Below are positions 24,001 to 38,000 of a stretch of 64,000 nt of DNA, one piece after another. Source of the DNA: Gnetum montanum (lineage: Eukaryota > Streptophyta > Gnetopsida > Gnetales > Gnetaceae); the NCBI GenBank assembly GCA_015680685.1, contig MNCI01025456.1, positions 1,202,720-1,266,719 of the forward strand. Direction: 5' to 3'. Position numbers and translations under genes: made by a program. The notes below the pieces were generated by a model, which ran no database searches, was not told the origin of the DNA, and was given only the letters and a program-made list of their open reading frames with translations. How positions within the stretch are numbered: position 1 is the first letter of the stretch; each line of letters begins with the position of its first letter.

Positions 24001-25000
24001 TCCCATGTTTGGATTAGTATTTTGCCGATATTGCTCTATGTTCATGAGATCAACAGAGCACTAAAATCATTGAATTCTTTTTGTTTATATGGAAATATAT
24101 TTAGTTATTCTGTGTAATGTTCACAAAAATTACTAAATGAGTTTTTGTATTTGCATATACTTGTTTTCTCTTAGTGAAGCGGATTTTTAATAGACAGAGC
24201 AAGCTGATTTTTTATAGCTACTAAAGAGTCAAGGTTAATGGTGTCGGTTAAATTTCGAGAGTTTTGTTAGAATGCTGCATAGCTTGTTGAGAAGATTTGT
24301 GCATTGTTTTATACAAATCACATTTTCAATTTCGATTGATCGGTTAGTGTCAACTTTAATGGATAGTGTCACATTACATCCCTACTTTAGTGGGTCATCC
24401 AGAGTGATAGGACAGCAAATCATAACACAGATGTACGTTTATAAATGCATTACCATAAAATGAAATCGAATTACTGATAAGCTTACTCTTTTTTTGTTAA
24501 TTAAATTTACTATTGCTGACAGTAATTTTATAAAGTGTAAAGCCATTTTGCTTATTTGTATATTGATTTCGTTCTTAATAAATATCAATTTTGTTTATGA
24601 TGCAACTCAAATTTACTTTTTAAAGACAATTTCACTTAAAAAATATAAAATTTTTATACAAAGTTTTGATGGATGTGGAAAGGTAGGCTTTGCTTTAGGT
24701 CAGGATAAATTTATGTTTTAAACTAAATTTGATTGCATTAAAAAATCAAATTTGAGTTTTATGTTAAAAAATTGATATTGATTAAGAGTGAAATTGGTTT
24801 TTAGGATATCAAAATTTTTATCAAAAATAGCAAATTTAATTAATTAAAGGAGTGATATTTCTACATTACTAACTTTTAAGTAAAATGTATTTCAAATTAA
24901 TAGAAGACATGATGATCTTGTGAAAATATATTTTTGTTTATAACATTTTTTGTACATTTACCAGTGTTGTCATGGTAAGATTAACTAATATTGCACGTCG

Positions 25001-25250
25001 TTTTGAATTTAAGTTGTAGATTTATTTTTATAGTTAACTATTGGCTCCTTCTCCAATTGAATGTTTGAATGGTGGATGGAAACATTTTAAATCAATATCT
25101 TGTACCTTTGTTTGCAAAATTATTTTGAATTTAAGTTGTAGATGTATTTTTATAGTTAGCTATTGGCTTCTTCTCCAAGTGAATGTTTGAATGGTAAATA
25201 GTGGACTCAAACAATTTAAATCAATATAGATTCATCAATATCTAGTAACT
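25001..25250. repeat. Tandem duplication, unit about 122 bp
   Basis: TTTTGAATTTAAGTTGTAGA at 25001 recurs at 25123. Both copies continue with ATTTTTATAGTTA.CTATTGG and GAATGTTTGAATGGT, and TTTAAATCAATAT follows in each. Confidence 0.75.
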
Positions 25251-26869
25251 TTCTTTGTAAAACTACTATGTATCATTTTAGAGAAAAACTAATAAGCTAG
25301 CTCAAAGAAAATAAATTGTATGCGTCTTACAAAAATTATTTTACAATAAATCATTTGGTTGCTCTTAAATATTATATTTGACTAAGCAACATGCATTTCT
25401 ATGCTTTATTGACTTTGTTTTATCATTTGATTTAGCTACATGAAATTGACTTTGAAAAGGAATGTATTTAATTACTTGACATAAGTTGAGATTAGGATTG
25501 AATAATATTTAATTATGTTGGTAAGATCTTAGAAATGTCATATTATTGTAGTTTTAGGAATTCTTTTAATATAATTGGTTAGTAGCTTAGTGTTGCTTAT
25601 TTGAATTAGACTTGCTAAAATAATTGCCCATTATGATAACTGTAATAGTTGCCAACTTCAATAATTATGCTACTCTATATGTTTTTACTAGTTTTATAAT
25701 TCTTTTAATAGAATTTGTTGAACACCTAGCATTAGCCATTAGAATTCAAAACACAAATTAAGTTAGGATTTCACATCAAAATTCTTACCACTGTTAACTA
25801 TGACAATTGTAATAGTTAGCCCACTCTGATAACTATGCCATAATTAGTAGTTATCTTTATGATAACTGGCAGTTACCACTTCGCATAATTGACAGATACA
25901 AGAAAGTGAAATTGGTTTTGAAGTTAAAGGATGTTACCATTGATTAAAGATGTTGGTAATGATTTCTTAATCCATGTATAAAATAACCAAGGTGAAATGA
26001 ATGGGTTGCAACCTCATTGATTTATATAGTTGTAAATTCTATTAGTGTACAATGTTAAGGATCTACAACACTAAAGATAATAGTGGTTGAAAAACTTTAT
26101 CCTAGAGTCAATTTTCTTTAATTCTTATAAGTGGAATTTTTATTGTCCAATTTTTCTTCTACCACTATGAGAGGTACAATATATCTTTTGATTTTTGCCA
26201 TGTTATTTTCTTATAACATCTTATTTTACTTATAAAATTTGTTTAACTTATTAAAGCTAGGGCTGAAAATTGATGCTCGGATATCTTTGCATTTAGGTGT
26301 TTAGAGGTAAAAAACAGTAAAATATATAATTACATGTACATTTCAATGACTTGAAAATAATTTAAGCTCACCATTTTCATAGATAATCTTGGATTTTTCT
26401 ATTAGTTATAAGTATAAAAGATATGTATGTCAGTATATAATGTAGGTTTTACATGTTGCAACATGCATTTAATAACACTATAATCTTGCAATGTTCAATG
26501 TTTCTTATGCAAATTTATGTAATTGCATTTAATACATTACAACTTTTATAGCTTGTAAACTATAGGTATAGTATTAATAGTAGCATAAATAGTATTAACA
26601 ACATCAATACTATTATAAGTATTTTTAGGTCTATGAAATATATATTTAAAAAAATGTATTAGTTTATTTGTTGTGTATTTTTAAGTTAATTCTTAATTAA
26701 TATAATACATAATTTAAATTATCAATATGAATTTATATTTTAATAAGCGCAAGGAAAAGATTTATATTTAAAAATTAATTTATATAAACTATTATTAAAA
26801 TATTTTTTTTGATAAGCATTGTTAACCATCAATTTTCAAATCCTGATTTTAACAAGTTTCAGAGTTGTA

Positions 26870-27260
26870 AACTTGGTTTTACACATAAATTATATTTATT
26901 GGTTTTAATAAAACGCTATATTAAAAAATAGGGTGCCTTTTTCCTTTATATTTTTGAGTTTGAACTTGGCTTTCTACATGGATTATATTTCATGTTTTTA
27001 ATGGAATGCATGTATGTAAAAATACAGTGTCTTTTTTCCCTTTATTTTAGGCTTTGTACTTGGCTTTACACATGGATTATATTCTAAGTTTTTAATGAAA
27101 AGCATGCATTTAAAAATACAGTGTGTTTGGATTGCATTAAATATAACTTAGCTTCTATATTACTTTCTTTTTATTTTTGGGTTTACAGTTGGCTTTACAC
27201 ATGGATTATGTTTTAAGTTTTTAATGAAAAGTATGTATTTAAAAATAAGGTGCCTTTGGA
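26870..27260. repeat. Diverged tandem array, about four units
   Basis: The core GGCTTTACACATGGATTATA, then TTTTTAATGAAAAG.ATG and ATTTAAAAATA, recurs near 26875, 26968, 27060 and 27190. Spacing is uneven (about 90-130 bases) and similarity varies, so the array is old. Confidence 0.65.
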
Positions 27261-27268
27261 CTCCTTAC

Positions 27269-27447
27269 CATAATTGGTAATTACTTAGTATTGACTCCTT
27301 AATTAAGGGAAGAAAATACCTTGTATAAGATGAAATAGCTTTACTAAAAATTGTAGTAATCACTTTATCATAATTGGCAATTACTTAGTATTGACTCCTT
27401 AATTAAGGGAAGAAAATACCTTGTATAAGATGAAATAGCTTTACTAA
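27269..27447. repeat. Near-identical 79-bp direct repeat
   Basis: 27269-27347 and 27369-27447 differ at one base (GGTAA versus GGCAA). A 21-base spacer separates them. This is much younger than the array just upstream. Confidence 0.85.
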
Positions 27448-29399
27448 TTTTTATAGTTGTGAATTCTATTAGACAACAACATCAACCACCCTACAGGCTG
27501 TAAAACTTCAATTTGGAGCTAATTTTCTTTAATTTTTACAAGTAAAATTTTTGTTATTTAACTTTGATAAGAGAGCTATAATTTTCTTTGATTTCTACCA
27601 CTATTTTTTTTGTTGCATCTTGTTTTATGTGTAAAATTGATTCAATCCATTTGTTTTAAGAATGGTATCAAAGTAGCTTTGGTGTTCACTTTTATGTCAC
27701 ATTTCAAGAACCCATTTTTTTCATATAGTAATAAAGAGCATTTAACCAAAAAATTAAAGTCATTCATATTTTTAGATTTTGGTAATATAAATAAGCTCAT
27801 TAATTTTTAGATGTATGTATTAACCATCATTTAGAGTAATAGTAAGGTGTTTGTTTTTCAAGTTGTAATATATGGGTTTGAGCTTGGGCATAGCACTCAA
27901 AAGATGTTAGGCTTTTGCTCATTGATCCACCTTGGTGGGATAAGCATGTATTAAGGCTCTAGGTGATGATCCTTATGTATTTCGTATTTGTTGGCATATG
28001 GTATATTAAATTTTAAATAATCTTGCTTTAATATAATATAATATTATGGACCTTGATAGCTTTAAATTAATTTTAATCAAAGAAAGTCCTTTAAAGTTTC
28101 TCTCATTACCTAGTACTATGCTTTTATTGTTGACTTAATTTGAAATATAAAGCTTTTTAAAGATATCTTAATTGTAAGTTCACTAATTCAATTTGCATTA
28201 AAATATTTTGCACAAACGAATAGTTTGGTATCTATATATTACAATATGAAATTTAATGTACCTTTCAGGAAATTGAAATTGAAGTTTTTACTTGCATTCA
28301 TGGAGACCCCTTGGATATATAGGAACGTTTTAGAATTCCTTTTATGAATTTTTTATGTACTTAAGAATATTTATTCCTGCCTTAATATGAATCTAAAACA
28401 ATTATTGCATATTGTATTCTAAGTCGTAGATATGTAAGATCTATCAATGGTTTAATGATTTGTTTAAACTAAACTTCATAAGTTTTAAAATATGAGAATC
28501 TAAGTATAATAGTTTAGATCCTATGTATAAAATTAGTAATCAATATCTCCTATGTTACTATTATTTTCCTTGGTTATAAAATTTTTATTCTTAAGTAGTA
28601 ATATTCTACACCGAAATATAATATTTTAAAACTCATCCATAGGACCTACTTGAAGTTGTACAAGATGTGTTGCAACTTTCAATAATCAAAATGTCATTAA
28701 TATATAAAGGACTAATAAAAATATTGTTATTATTATTATTTTAATAAAAATTTAAAAATGCTATGATTTTGAAGAAGTGTTTTAATTTTCTACTACCACG
28801 TTGTTGGTGTTAACCAATCTTATGTTTTGGTATGCTAAAACTTGAAAATAAATAAGGTTTCTTGGTTTGTTTGAACATGTGTGCAAATCTCTCATGTGCA
28901 TATCTCTCTTAAGTTAATGAGCATTGATAAAGAATGTGAGCTTAGGAAGCTATTTCAAGTTACCTTTGGAGGTTTAGGATGTAAGGAAGTTAATTCAGAG
29001 GATTCAAAACTTTTTTTTTTCATAGCCCTAAATGCAGGGTAGATGCTGAATTGAGTTTACTGATCCGCAAGTAGTATTGGAGCTTGGTGACCATTCTTGG
29101 ATTTGACAACTCAAAAGAATGGAAAGATAGGTGATATTACTTGCACAATTTTCTTTCTTTGATGATATTAACTATGCTTTCTAAAAGGAATGCATATAAA
29201 CATACTTAGTATTGTTTGAATTTGATGTATAGTAGAGCATGATTGGATGATATACAACATCATCAAAACCAAAAGCTAGCTAGGATGATGATGATAATAA
29301 GGTATTCATGAATGATTTAAAAGCAAGAAATGTTATAGCATCAACCCTTATTCAAGATGTACAAAACATAGAATTTTCCTCCACTAAAGAAGTGCAATA

Positions 29400-32300
29400 T
29401 CTAGTTGGCGTTTTCAGACCAATCCATTACTATTCCATTAGGATTGATAAAGGATATTATAACCATTGTTAGTAGGTGGCCATATCCAACATATTTCCTA
29501 GTGATCCATGTGGACAATTGGAAGGGAGATTTCCCAATTATTATAGGGAAGGCTTGGCTAAGTACCATTGATGCCAAGTTAGAAATTAGGAACCTCTTCT
29601 TGGAAATCTTTAAAGAATTAAGTTTGGTAAAATAAAGAAGAAGAGAGTTCCATATATTGTGTACAGTGACACAAGGTGCAACTACATGTAGAAAATATGG
29701 ACAATCAAGAGCATGTCTATTATAACATGTAATATATGTGCCAAAACTACCAATATTCAAAAGTGTTTGTACACAGTAGCCACAAAATAGGAAGGCACCC
29801 AGTGGTTGACTACATACACCAACTCTAGTTCTACAATGTGCATGGAACTAGCAAAGATCATCACAAATGCATATATAGATAAGATGGATGAGATGGAGCA
29901 AATTAGGACCCAACTCTCAAAAGCTAAGCATTGAATAGAACCAGAGATAGATTAGGAAGAGTTAGAAGTCCCTAACACTTTTGAACAAAAGCCCTTAGAG
30001 TTGAAATCCTTGCCGACATCTTTAGAATATGTATTCTTAAACAATGGGAAGCCAGTAATCATAAATGTTCAACTCACCAAAGAATAGAAGGAAAAGTTGC
30101 TGAAAGTAGTCAACAAATGGCGAATAACCTTTTTCTAGTCATATGATTAAACAACAAGAATAGATCCACACATATGCCAATATTGAATCTACACAAACTT
30201 TGCTATCAAGCCCAAGAGGTAACCACGAAGGAGGTTGAATCCAAAGCTGAAATAGATTGTTAAAAAGAAAGTTAAGAAACGTCTCAAGGCTAGGTTCATT
30301 TGTCTAGTGGTAGACAGTGTGTGGGTAAGTTCACTTATTATTGTACCTAAGTAAGGGGGGCAATGGAGAGTCTATATAGACTTCAGGTTGTTGAACATGG
30401 CAATTTTCAAAGATCAGTTTCCATTACCATTTGTGTATCAAGTTTTGGATACTATTATAGAACATAGCTACTCTAGTTTTTTGAACAAATATAGTAGCTG
30501 TAATTAGATCCAAATTGCTTCAAAAGACCAAAGTAAAACAACGTTCACAAATCCTTGAAGGACTTTTGCATATAAAAAGATGTCTTTTGGTTTGTGTAAA
30601 GCTCCTTTAACCTTTCAATGCCTAGTCTTCAACATTTTTCAGCAGTACACTGGCAATGGTGTGAAAGTCTTCATGGATAACTTCTCTATCTATGGTGTTG
30701 GTTTCAAGCAAAGTTTTGAATTTGTCTTGACTAGCTACTGAAACAATGTGTGGAGAAAAACCTAGGGCTTAACTGGAAAAAGAGCTATTTGATAATCTAA
30801 GAGTGCATTGTCCTAAGGCAATGAATTTCAGAAAAGGGTATTGAAGTGAACCTTGAAAAGATAAGGGTTATCCAAGGAATCACTAGACAACCTTAAACAA
30901 TCAAATATATGAGGTCATTCCTTAGACATACTGGTTACCATAGGCGCTTCATTGAAAACTTCTCAAAAATCATCAAACCACTTGATGAGCTTAGAAAGAA
31001 GGATGCAGCATTTGAATGGACCCAGGAATGCGAATAGGCATTCCACCACTTGAAGTAGAATCTTGTAGAGACACCAATTCTATGAAAACTTTATTGGTCC
31101 AAACATTTCCATATCATGATAGATGCATCCAATTATGCATTGGGAGTAGTGCTTACACAAATGAACGATAAAAAATGCCTATACTATATCCATTGTACAA
31201 GTAGAAGCATTGTGAGCACACAACTTAATTACACCACTACAGAAAAGGAACTAATGGCAGTGGTGTATGCTCCTGAAAAATTCAAGCACTCTGTGCTTGG
31301 ATACCTCATTTTTGTGCACGATGATTATAGTATCATTTGCTTGTTCATGAATAAGCCAATAGTGAATCCCTATGTTATATGATGGTTGGTGATCCTACAA
31401 GAGTTTGATTTGACAATAGTAGACAAAAAGGGAACCGAGAATGTGATTGCCAATCATTTATCTCGATTAAGATAAGACAAGAAAATCAATGAAGAACCCT
31501 TATCTGATTAGTTCCCAGATGAATTTCTCTTTGCCAAGGCAACCAAAGTTCAAGCACCAAGGGTTACAAATTGGTACAATGAATTCCTCTCCTATCTACT
31601 CACATAGAAGACCCTTGTGGAATGGGACCATAGGAGAAAAGAATAGTTCCTCCACCAAGTTAAACAATACATCAAGATAGAGGGCAACCTCTACAAAATC
31701 TGTGTAAGTGGCTTGGTACAATGGCACATACCTAATGAAGATCGAGTACGAGTCCTCTAGGATGCCCATGAGGGCCCTTGTGGGGGCCATTATGTAGGAT
31801 GGAGAACAATCATAAAAATCTTGATTGTAGGGTAATTCTAGCCCACGATCTTTAGGGATGTCCACCATGTCACCCATTCATGCAAGTGATATCAATGAAA
31901 TAGAGAGATGACAACCAAGATGGAATGATCCCAACAATGGATCCAACCACTACAACCTTTCCATCTTTGAGAAATTGATTTTATAAGATCTATCATTTCC
32001 ATGTCCAATGGAAAGTCTTACATTATTATTGTTATTGACTATTATACCAAATGGGGTGAAGCTACAACTATTATTGACTATGCTTCTTCCACTACAACTA
32101 TTATTGACTATGCTTCTTTCAACAATTGATGGTAAATGAGTTTGGTGTACCTATGGCATTAATTTTTGATAATTGAACCCATTTCACAAGCACTACATTT
32201 CACAAGTTAAGGCAACATTTGGATGTGGAACATAAACTTACAACTCCTTATCACTTGCAAGCCAGTAGACAAGCTAAAGTCATATAGAGAAATCATAAAA

Positions 32301-32400
32301 ATTTTGATGAAAACCATTAATAGATGTAGGAAGAAATGGAGCACCAAACTCAACAATGCCCTATAACCTATTACTCAACATGAAAACTCCTTATAAGCTA
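29400..32400 (+). mobile_element. Decayed Ty3/Gypsy LTR retrotransposon, internal region
   Basis: Pieces in pol order on +: end of a protease-like domain (GDFPIIIGKAWLSTIDAKLE, 29525-29590); reverse transcriptase (WRVYIDFRLLN near 30365, MSFGLCKAPLTFQ near 30580, VKVFMDNFSIYG near 30665, where the family has FMDD); RNase H (MIDASNYALGVVLTQMN at 31116 and TTTEKELMAVVYAPEKFKH near 31235); the link KGTENVIANHLSRL (31428-31472); and integrase-like pieces (DFIRSIISMSNGKSYIIIVI near 31970). Stops and frameshifts are many. I found no LTRs, so the ends are approximate. Confidence 0.85.
32062..32120 (+). repeat. 30-bp tandem duplication in Gypsy integrase region
   Basis: CTACAACTATTATTGACTAT (start 32062) recurs at 32092 with the following GCTTCTT. 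The unit is 30 bases, so it keeps the frame. Confidence 0.8.
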
Positions 32401-32837
32401 CTCTCCCTGTGAATTAGTGTATCAAAAGTTGCCTAGTGTCCATCTAAATCTTCATGAATAATGTTACTAATTTTTATGTTTACATAATTAATCATACATT
32501 GCATTTAAATACTCTACTTTGTCATTTTCCTATGTCACTAAGATTGCATCAAATCACCTTCTACAAAATAACTTAAATACAAGGGTTTGGATATAAAAAT
32601 AACCTAAACCACATGGATTTTGCAATCCATATGTGAGTCATGTACAGAAACTTAAGATGTTCCATTATTTTCTTGTGAACCAACCACTTTTATAAGCATG
32701 TAAAGTTATTTTCTGGTGAACCAACCACTTTTTAAAGCATGTAAAGTCACCATATACAATCTAACACAGCTAAATCATATACAAATTCTGAGCAATCACA
32801 AAACTTTATTGTTTATTTTTAAAAAATACAATTAACT

Positions 32838-32940
32838 TATAAGGTATTAGCCTAGTGGTAAAAATCTTGACAGAGTAACCTCAAGTCAAACATTCAAAAT
32901 GACTAGGTAATACTATATTGTAATTTTTTTAAAAAAACTC
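32838..32940 (+). mobile_element. SINE copy
   Basis: GGTATTAGCCTAGTGGTAAA, then AATCTTGA, a box B-like CAAACATTCAAAATG, ACTAGGTAATA and AAAAAAACTCCATA. It shares this order with the copies at 35.57 and 58.67 kb. Confidence 0.6.
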
Positions 32941-33557
32941 CATAAAACTAATTTCAAGTAGATCGAAATGAATTAAAAATAGTTTCAGTTTTCCTTTTCA
33001 TAATCCTGATCTTTATGTAAAATGAAACTGTTCCTGAGTTTCCATTCCCATGTTTAAAAACAAGACCCCCGGCGCATATAGCAAAAACATTTACTTGCAG
33101 GTTGACCTACTTCTTGGGAAATCTTTTTTACACCAAGGTTACCCGTGAAAATAAAGAACGCCTTTGTAGCTACAAAATTTATATATATATATGTATATAT
33201 ATATGCAAACAAAACAACACCTCCCCTGGCAGTTGTCTATCCATATCCATCCATATCCATCCAAAGAGAATTGCTGAAACTCCCATCCCATGCCATCCCT
33301 GAACGAATTTGAAAACAAAGCAAAGCCAATAATGTGATGTTCCTCCTAAGAGAGGAGGCCAGGGGAGGGGTGGGGAGCGGAGGGGAATTACATTCGGTTA
33401 CTTCTTTGAACAAAGCAATGGATACATAACAAATTAAAAAATGCGTTGCCTGGCAATGCCCGCCAACATTAGATTGACCACATATACTATGTTGTGATCA
33501 TCGCCATATACTTGCTTACAACCATGTGATCAAAAAACACATGGGAAAATAGTCCCA
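32941..33557. other. Gap between genes with simple repeats; LETM1 3' flank
   Basis: It contains an alternating TA run (about 33180-33204) and CCATATCCAT repeats (about 33240-33262). The part next to 33558 is the probable LETM1 3'UTR. No clear poly(A) signal was identified. Confidence 0.5.
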
Positions 33558-33950
33558 TCAGTGGGAATTTCCTCTTTCCTCTTTGTCTTTATTTCCAAGT
33601 TCTGCCCCCAACTTCACAATATCCTCAACAAGAATCTTTCCCTCTTTGATCCGCACAGAAATAACAAAAACAAAAACACAGAACACTAATAAGTTTATAT
33701 CCATATTTCACATGTACCGTGCAACTCTAAACATGAGTGAGCGCTAACGTAGAGAAAATTTGTGAGCGGCTAATTTACAGTGAAATATTTCACTGCACAT
33801 TGTCAACGACAATTAAGAACTGTACTGTAAATACCTTTATCTTTGGCTAGCTCACTGATTAGCTTTTGAACTGGCTCTTCACCAAGAGTGTCCTTGAGAT
33901 ATAGAGCTGCTGCAGCTACTTCCTCAGGAGTAACCTTTCCATCAGAATCT
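33558..33950 (-). other. LETM1: LETM1 coding exons 13-14: EF-hand and C-terminus
   Basis: Exon 13 (33950-33835) completes the EF-hand split by the 12-kb intron and continues [20 protein letters not shown]. Exon 14 uses the acceptor ATCAAAG (exon start 33643) and gives [18 protein letters not shown], ending in NSH-stop. The second EF-hand-like loop lacks key acidic positions. The exon 14 acceptor has a weak pyrimidine tract, but it is the only one that keeps the family frame. Confidence 0.85.
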
Positions 33951-35000
33951 CTGTTAACAGAAAGCAAGTATTAGAATCTAGAAACAAAAAAATTTCAATC
34001 ACTAACGCATTAAAAATAAGAGCTATGAGGGAAGAGGTTTTATTTTGCCTGTCCAGCTATTCAACTTGCATTCCATGTTTTTAACTATCAATATAAATTA
34101 ACAAGGAAAAGTGAGAATAACTAAACACTATACATTTGTCTATCAGATCTGGAAACTTGGGTGTTGTTATTAATCTATGCCAGCAGAGGGTCAACCCAAT
34201 TTTTTTAACTGTTGTGTGTGTCTTTGTGTCAGCAATCTGGGAGCATTTCTGTGTCAGCTCCTCTGGTTTGTGTTATGAACATCATATTATACACGGTATA
34301 ATGCGCAATGCACATGGGCTTTACACCTACCGGGAAGTTCCCGTTATGAGGGTGAAAATGCTGCAGGAAAAAGGGATGCCTAAATTGTGAGGTATATTTT
34401 ACCTGTCAACTCTGCCCAATGCCAGTCCCAAGCCCAGATATGAAGGAACAAGGGTTAGCATCAGGTTGATAGCTGGCTGTAAAACTTTGCTAAATCTCAT
34501 GGATGAGTTCTTTTTCCGATTTTGCAGATGCCAAGGCATTCCCCAGATGCGATGCATAGCAGTCACAGGGCTGGTTGCTGTGCAAAATGGGCAAGAGCTC
34601 TAGGGCATCATTTAAAAATGATGTGCAATATTGTCACCTAGATGTTGTGAAAAGTGAACAAGGGTTCTCACATCAGGGCTGGGTGTGAGTATAAAAGTGA
34701 GGCCAGCAACAGAAATTTTGGATAGCCACCTAGAACATTGGCACTCTCAATTCAAATAAAGCTACAAGAATGAAAGCTTAGATGGTTTCAACATGTGCAA
34801 AGAAGATCAGACAATGAACCTATAGACAAAGGTTGCTATATGACTGTTCTATGAAAATCACACAAATGAAGACACAGGAAAAAATGATCCAAGATAATTT
34901 GAAAAAATTGAAAAAAAACAAAGATCTAGCCCTTCATAGAGGCAAATGACAAAGAAAAAAAAAAGCTCATATAGCCAAACCCATTTTGTTGGGACAGGGC

Positions 35001-35033
<33 letters not shown>

Positions 35034-38000
35034 ATAGGACTGAAGTCATCCATGGGAAGTTAATCATCCATGGAAGAATTAAACCATGTGAGAGATATTT
35101 CAGGGAAATGCGAACTGCTGTAGTCCTAGCACAGTTAGTTGATAGAAGTTAATTACATCAACTTGTTGGTAAAGTTTATGAATTACATCAACTTCCATTT
35201 TACAAATCAGAAGTTCAATATCAGTATATTATTTAGATATGCAAGGAATTGGGCAAAAGAAATGAGTGAAACTGAATTCTCTCCAATATCCAGTTGCTGA
35301 TTAGTCCATAAGAACTTGTTCAAAAGAACTGAATGTTTATAGTTACCTGAGTGATTGTGTGATCGCAGAGGATGAACAGTACAAGTTTGTTGAGCAACAA
35401 TTTCATGGAACCTATAGAAGCTACTAACTTGGCATTTCAGCAAGGATGATTGAGCTATCAGCCCGTAATCTTCCTTGTCTGTAAGAGATAAATAGACAAA
35501 TAGATAGAATGTTAGCTTGAAAACTAACATGCATACATACATACATTGCACAAAAACTAACAATGTGATGTTAGCCTAATTGTAAAATTCTTGATCTGGA
35601 AACCTCAGGTCATAGGTTCAATTTCAGTGGGCAAAGTTAGAGAAAATTTCCGTAAAAATGAAACTTTGTAACTGGTGTGGTTCAACAAATCTAAAGGGCC
35701 ACTCCTTTTGCAGCCATATTTTCAAAAAGTCCTGCAACCAACATTTTTTAAAAAAGTCATGATTTTTCACCCAATTTTTAAAAACATTTCTTGATTATAT
35801 TATCTTTATATTTTGTTGTTTTATTAATATCAATACTTTTAGAGTGCTTACATCTATATTGTTAATGATATGATTTATTCGAACAAGATGTAATGTTTCA
35901 TTAAAACATTATAGGTTTTTACATCAAAAAAACTAGCATAGGATTTCAAAGGTCATGCTAAGATAGAATACTATAATATTTTCTATTATTAACATGTGAA
36001 CATATAGTGGTAGTGAAAAGATGAGAAATTTATATACATTATATCATGCTATAATAATTATGCAGTCGTTTATTATCTTTGTCTACTTAGTTGTATTTTC
36101 TGGTTTTATTTTGTAGTGTCTAGAATTTGCTATCAAAACAGATAAACCAAAAGAATGCTAGAAAATGTCATTGATGCAATGTATAAAAATGGATAGGGCA
36201 AAACCCTTATTAAAAAAATAGAAAGAAACTGGGGATAATCATATAAGTTGTAAGAAAGTTGGTAAAATCATGCAGAAGATGAAAGCTTAGTATGCAGAGA
36301 CACAATTTTCATGTTAATAAAATAAGAAAATTTAAAGATCGCATTATAAATCAATAGTAATGGATGCAGAGCCATTGTGAAAAGAAGTAGAAAGAAACTA
36401 GAGATAATCATATAAGCTGTATGAAAGTGGGTAAATTCATCTATAAGATGAAAAGATGGTATGTATGGACACGATTTACATGTCAATAAAATAAAAATAT
36501 TTAAAGGTCACACCTTAAATCAATAGCAATGGATATGCATTAAGATACATTTGTTAATAAACCCTAGTTAATAGGTAACATTCAACAGAACCACAAATGT
36601 GCATGTATATGTGTAAGACACACCAACTATAAAGAGGTTCCATACTTCCATTTCATGTAACGGGGTAAGCAAGTTTTCTAGAAGAGTTATCATGAGAACA
36701 TTACATTTAAAAACACACAATTGATGCAGGAAACACCAATTTAGTAAGACTTTGATCCATAAGGATGTCATGGGCTCTCAAGGCATTGGTAGCGTTTAAA
36801 CTCAGTGTATGGAGTATCCACACTCTGCCTATCAATGATAGGTGTTAGGTGTATGGAAATGTTTTTTTTTTTCATAAGTGTTGTCATTGATCAATTAGGA
36901 GTAAGAATTATTTTATTTATAATGTTGGGGAAGGAAAAATGTGTCTTATATTTACTATGATTTAACTTTTTTTTAATGGATAAAAGATCGTTGTTTTAGC
37001 AAATTCCTTCAAAGAATCCTTCCTAGGATGATCAGACCATGTCACGCATCTCCTCATATCGTAATGTAACCTTGCATTTAAAACGCTTATCAAAAAGCTG
37101 CTGGTTCAACAAAAAAATTCACTATGAAATGAAGTTATACAGCATAGAAGCACAATGCCATGCTTTGAAAATTCATGCAAAAAAGTCTATTTGGTCAACT
37201 GATCGTTTAAAATTGCATTACGAAAGACAATACCATGATTTGAAAGTGAACACTACAGGAAGTGCTGTGACACTGCAAATAACATAAGAGATATTTTGCA
37301 AAAATAAATCTAATAAGATCATTAGAAAAATCCTTAACAGTCAAGGTTATCGACAAGGAAAAACGTTATGCTTAACATTTTCACCATAAACTTTGCAGAG
37401 GGGTTTTCAAGGATTTGTAGCAGGCTTTGCAAAGGGTTTACTGAAACTTTTGCATAGGTTCGTCCAAGGAAGGTTTTGCTGCTTCCCTGAGGGTTTATAG
37501 AGTGTTTTTGCTGCTTCACTAAGGGTTTGTTAGAGGGTACCAAAAATGTCACTATGCAACAGAAATTTGTGGGTAAGAAGTGGTTGAATGAAGAATGTCT
37601 ACCAGCAAAGTTAGCTACCAAAAATTCCTGTCATCATGAAATTTCTTTGAAAACATAAAGAAAATATGGTACAAATGCTAAAAAAAAAGAATCCACAAAA
37701 TTTTTTGAAAACTTTTTAGAAATAAAGCTTTTCCAAACAATGATATTTTGTTAGCATGGATTAAGTATTCTACAAAAATCTGTTTCAACACAAGGCAAAC
37801 ATAAATAGCTACACACTCCTAGAGATTTTATAGCTTGCATATGATGTAGTAGCAGAGAGATTTGAAAATTTAACATTTGAAAAAGCTGTAGATGTAGAAT
37901 GATTATATATTGAATTATTAAAATATGGTGAAAAGTTAGTTTGGAGGGAGACTTGGAAAATGCTTAATGAATGACTTGAAAATGGTTTGCCCAAACAATG

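Larger units (their letters stand above)
24001..29399. other. AT-rich intergenic spacer with tandem duplications
   Basis: This is the EDM2 3' flank and the start of the gap between the convergent genes. No conserved protein, RNA gene or intact element is visible. The repeats listed separately (25001-25250, 26870-27260, 27269-27447) are its only structure. The EDM2 poly(A) site should lie in the first few hundred bases, but no clear signal was picked out. Confidence 0.6.
33951..37860 (-). other. 3' part of LETM1 intron 12
   Basis: About 3.9 kb of intron next to exon 13. It holds an RTE 3' end (34700-35033), a SINE (35565-35705) and a tandem duplication (36221-36536). The rest is unrecognised AT-rich DNA. 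Confidence 0.5.

Noticed and set aside
26870-27447. CRISPR-like array
   Set aside because: Uneven spacing, diverged repeats and a plant nuclear context; simple tandem duplications.
29400-32400. Intact LTR retrotransposon
   Set aside because: No flanking LTRs or primer-binding site found, and pol is full of stops and shifts.
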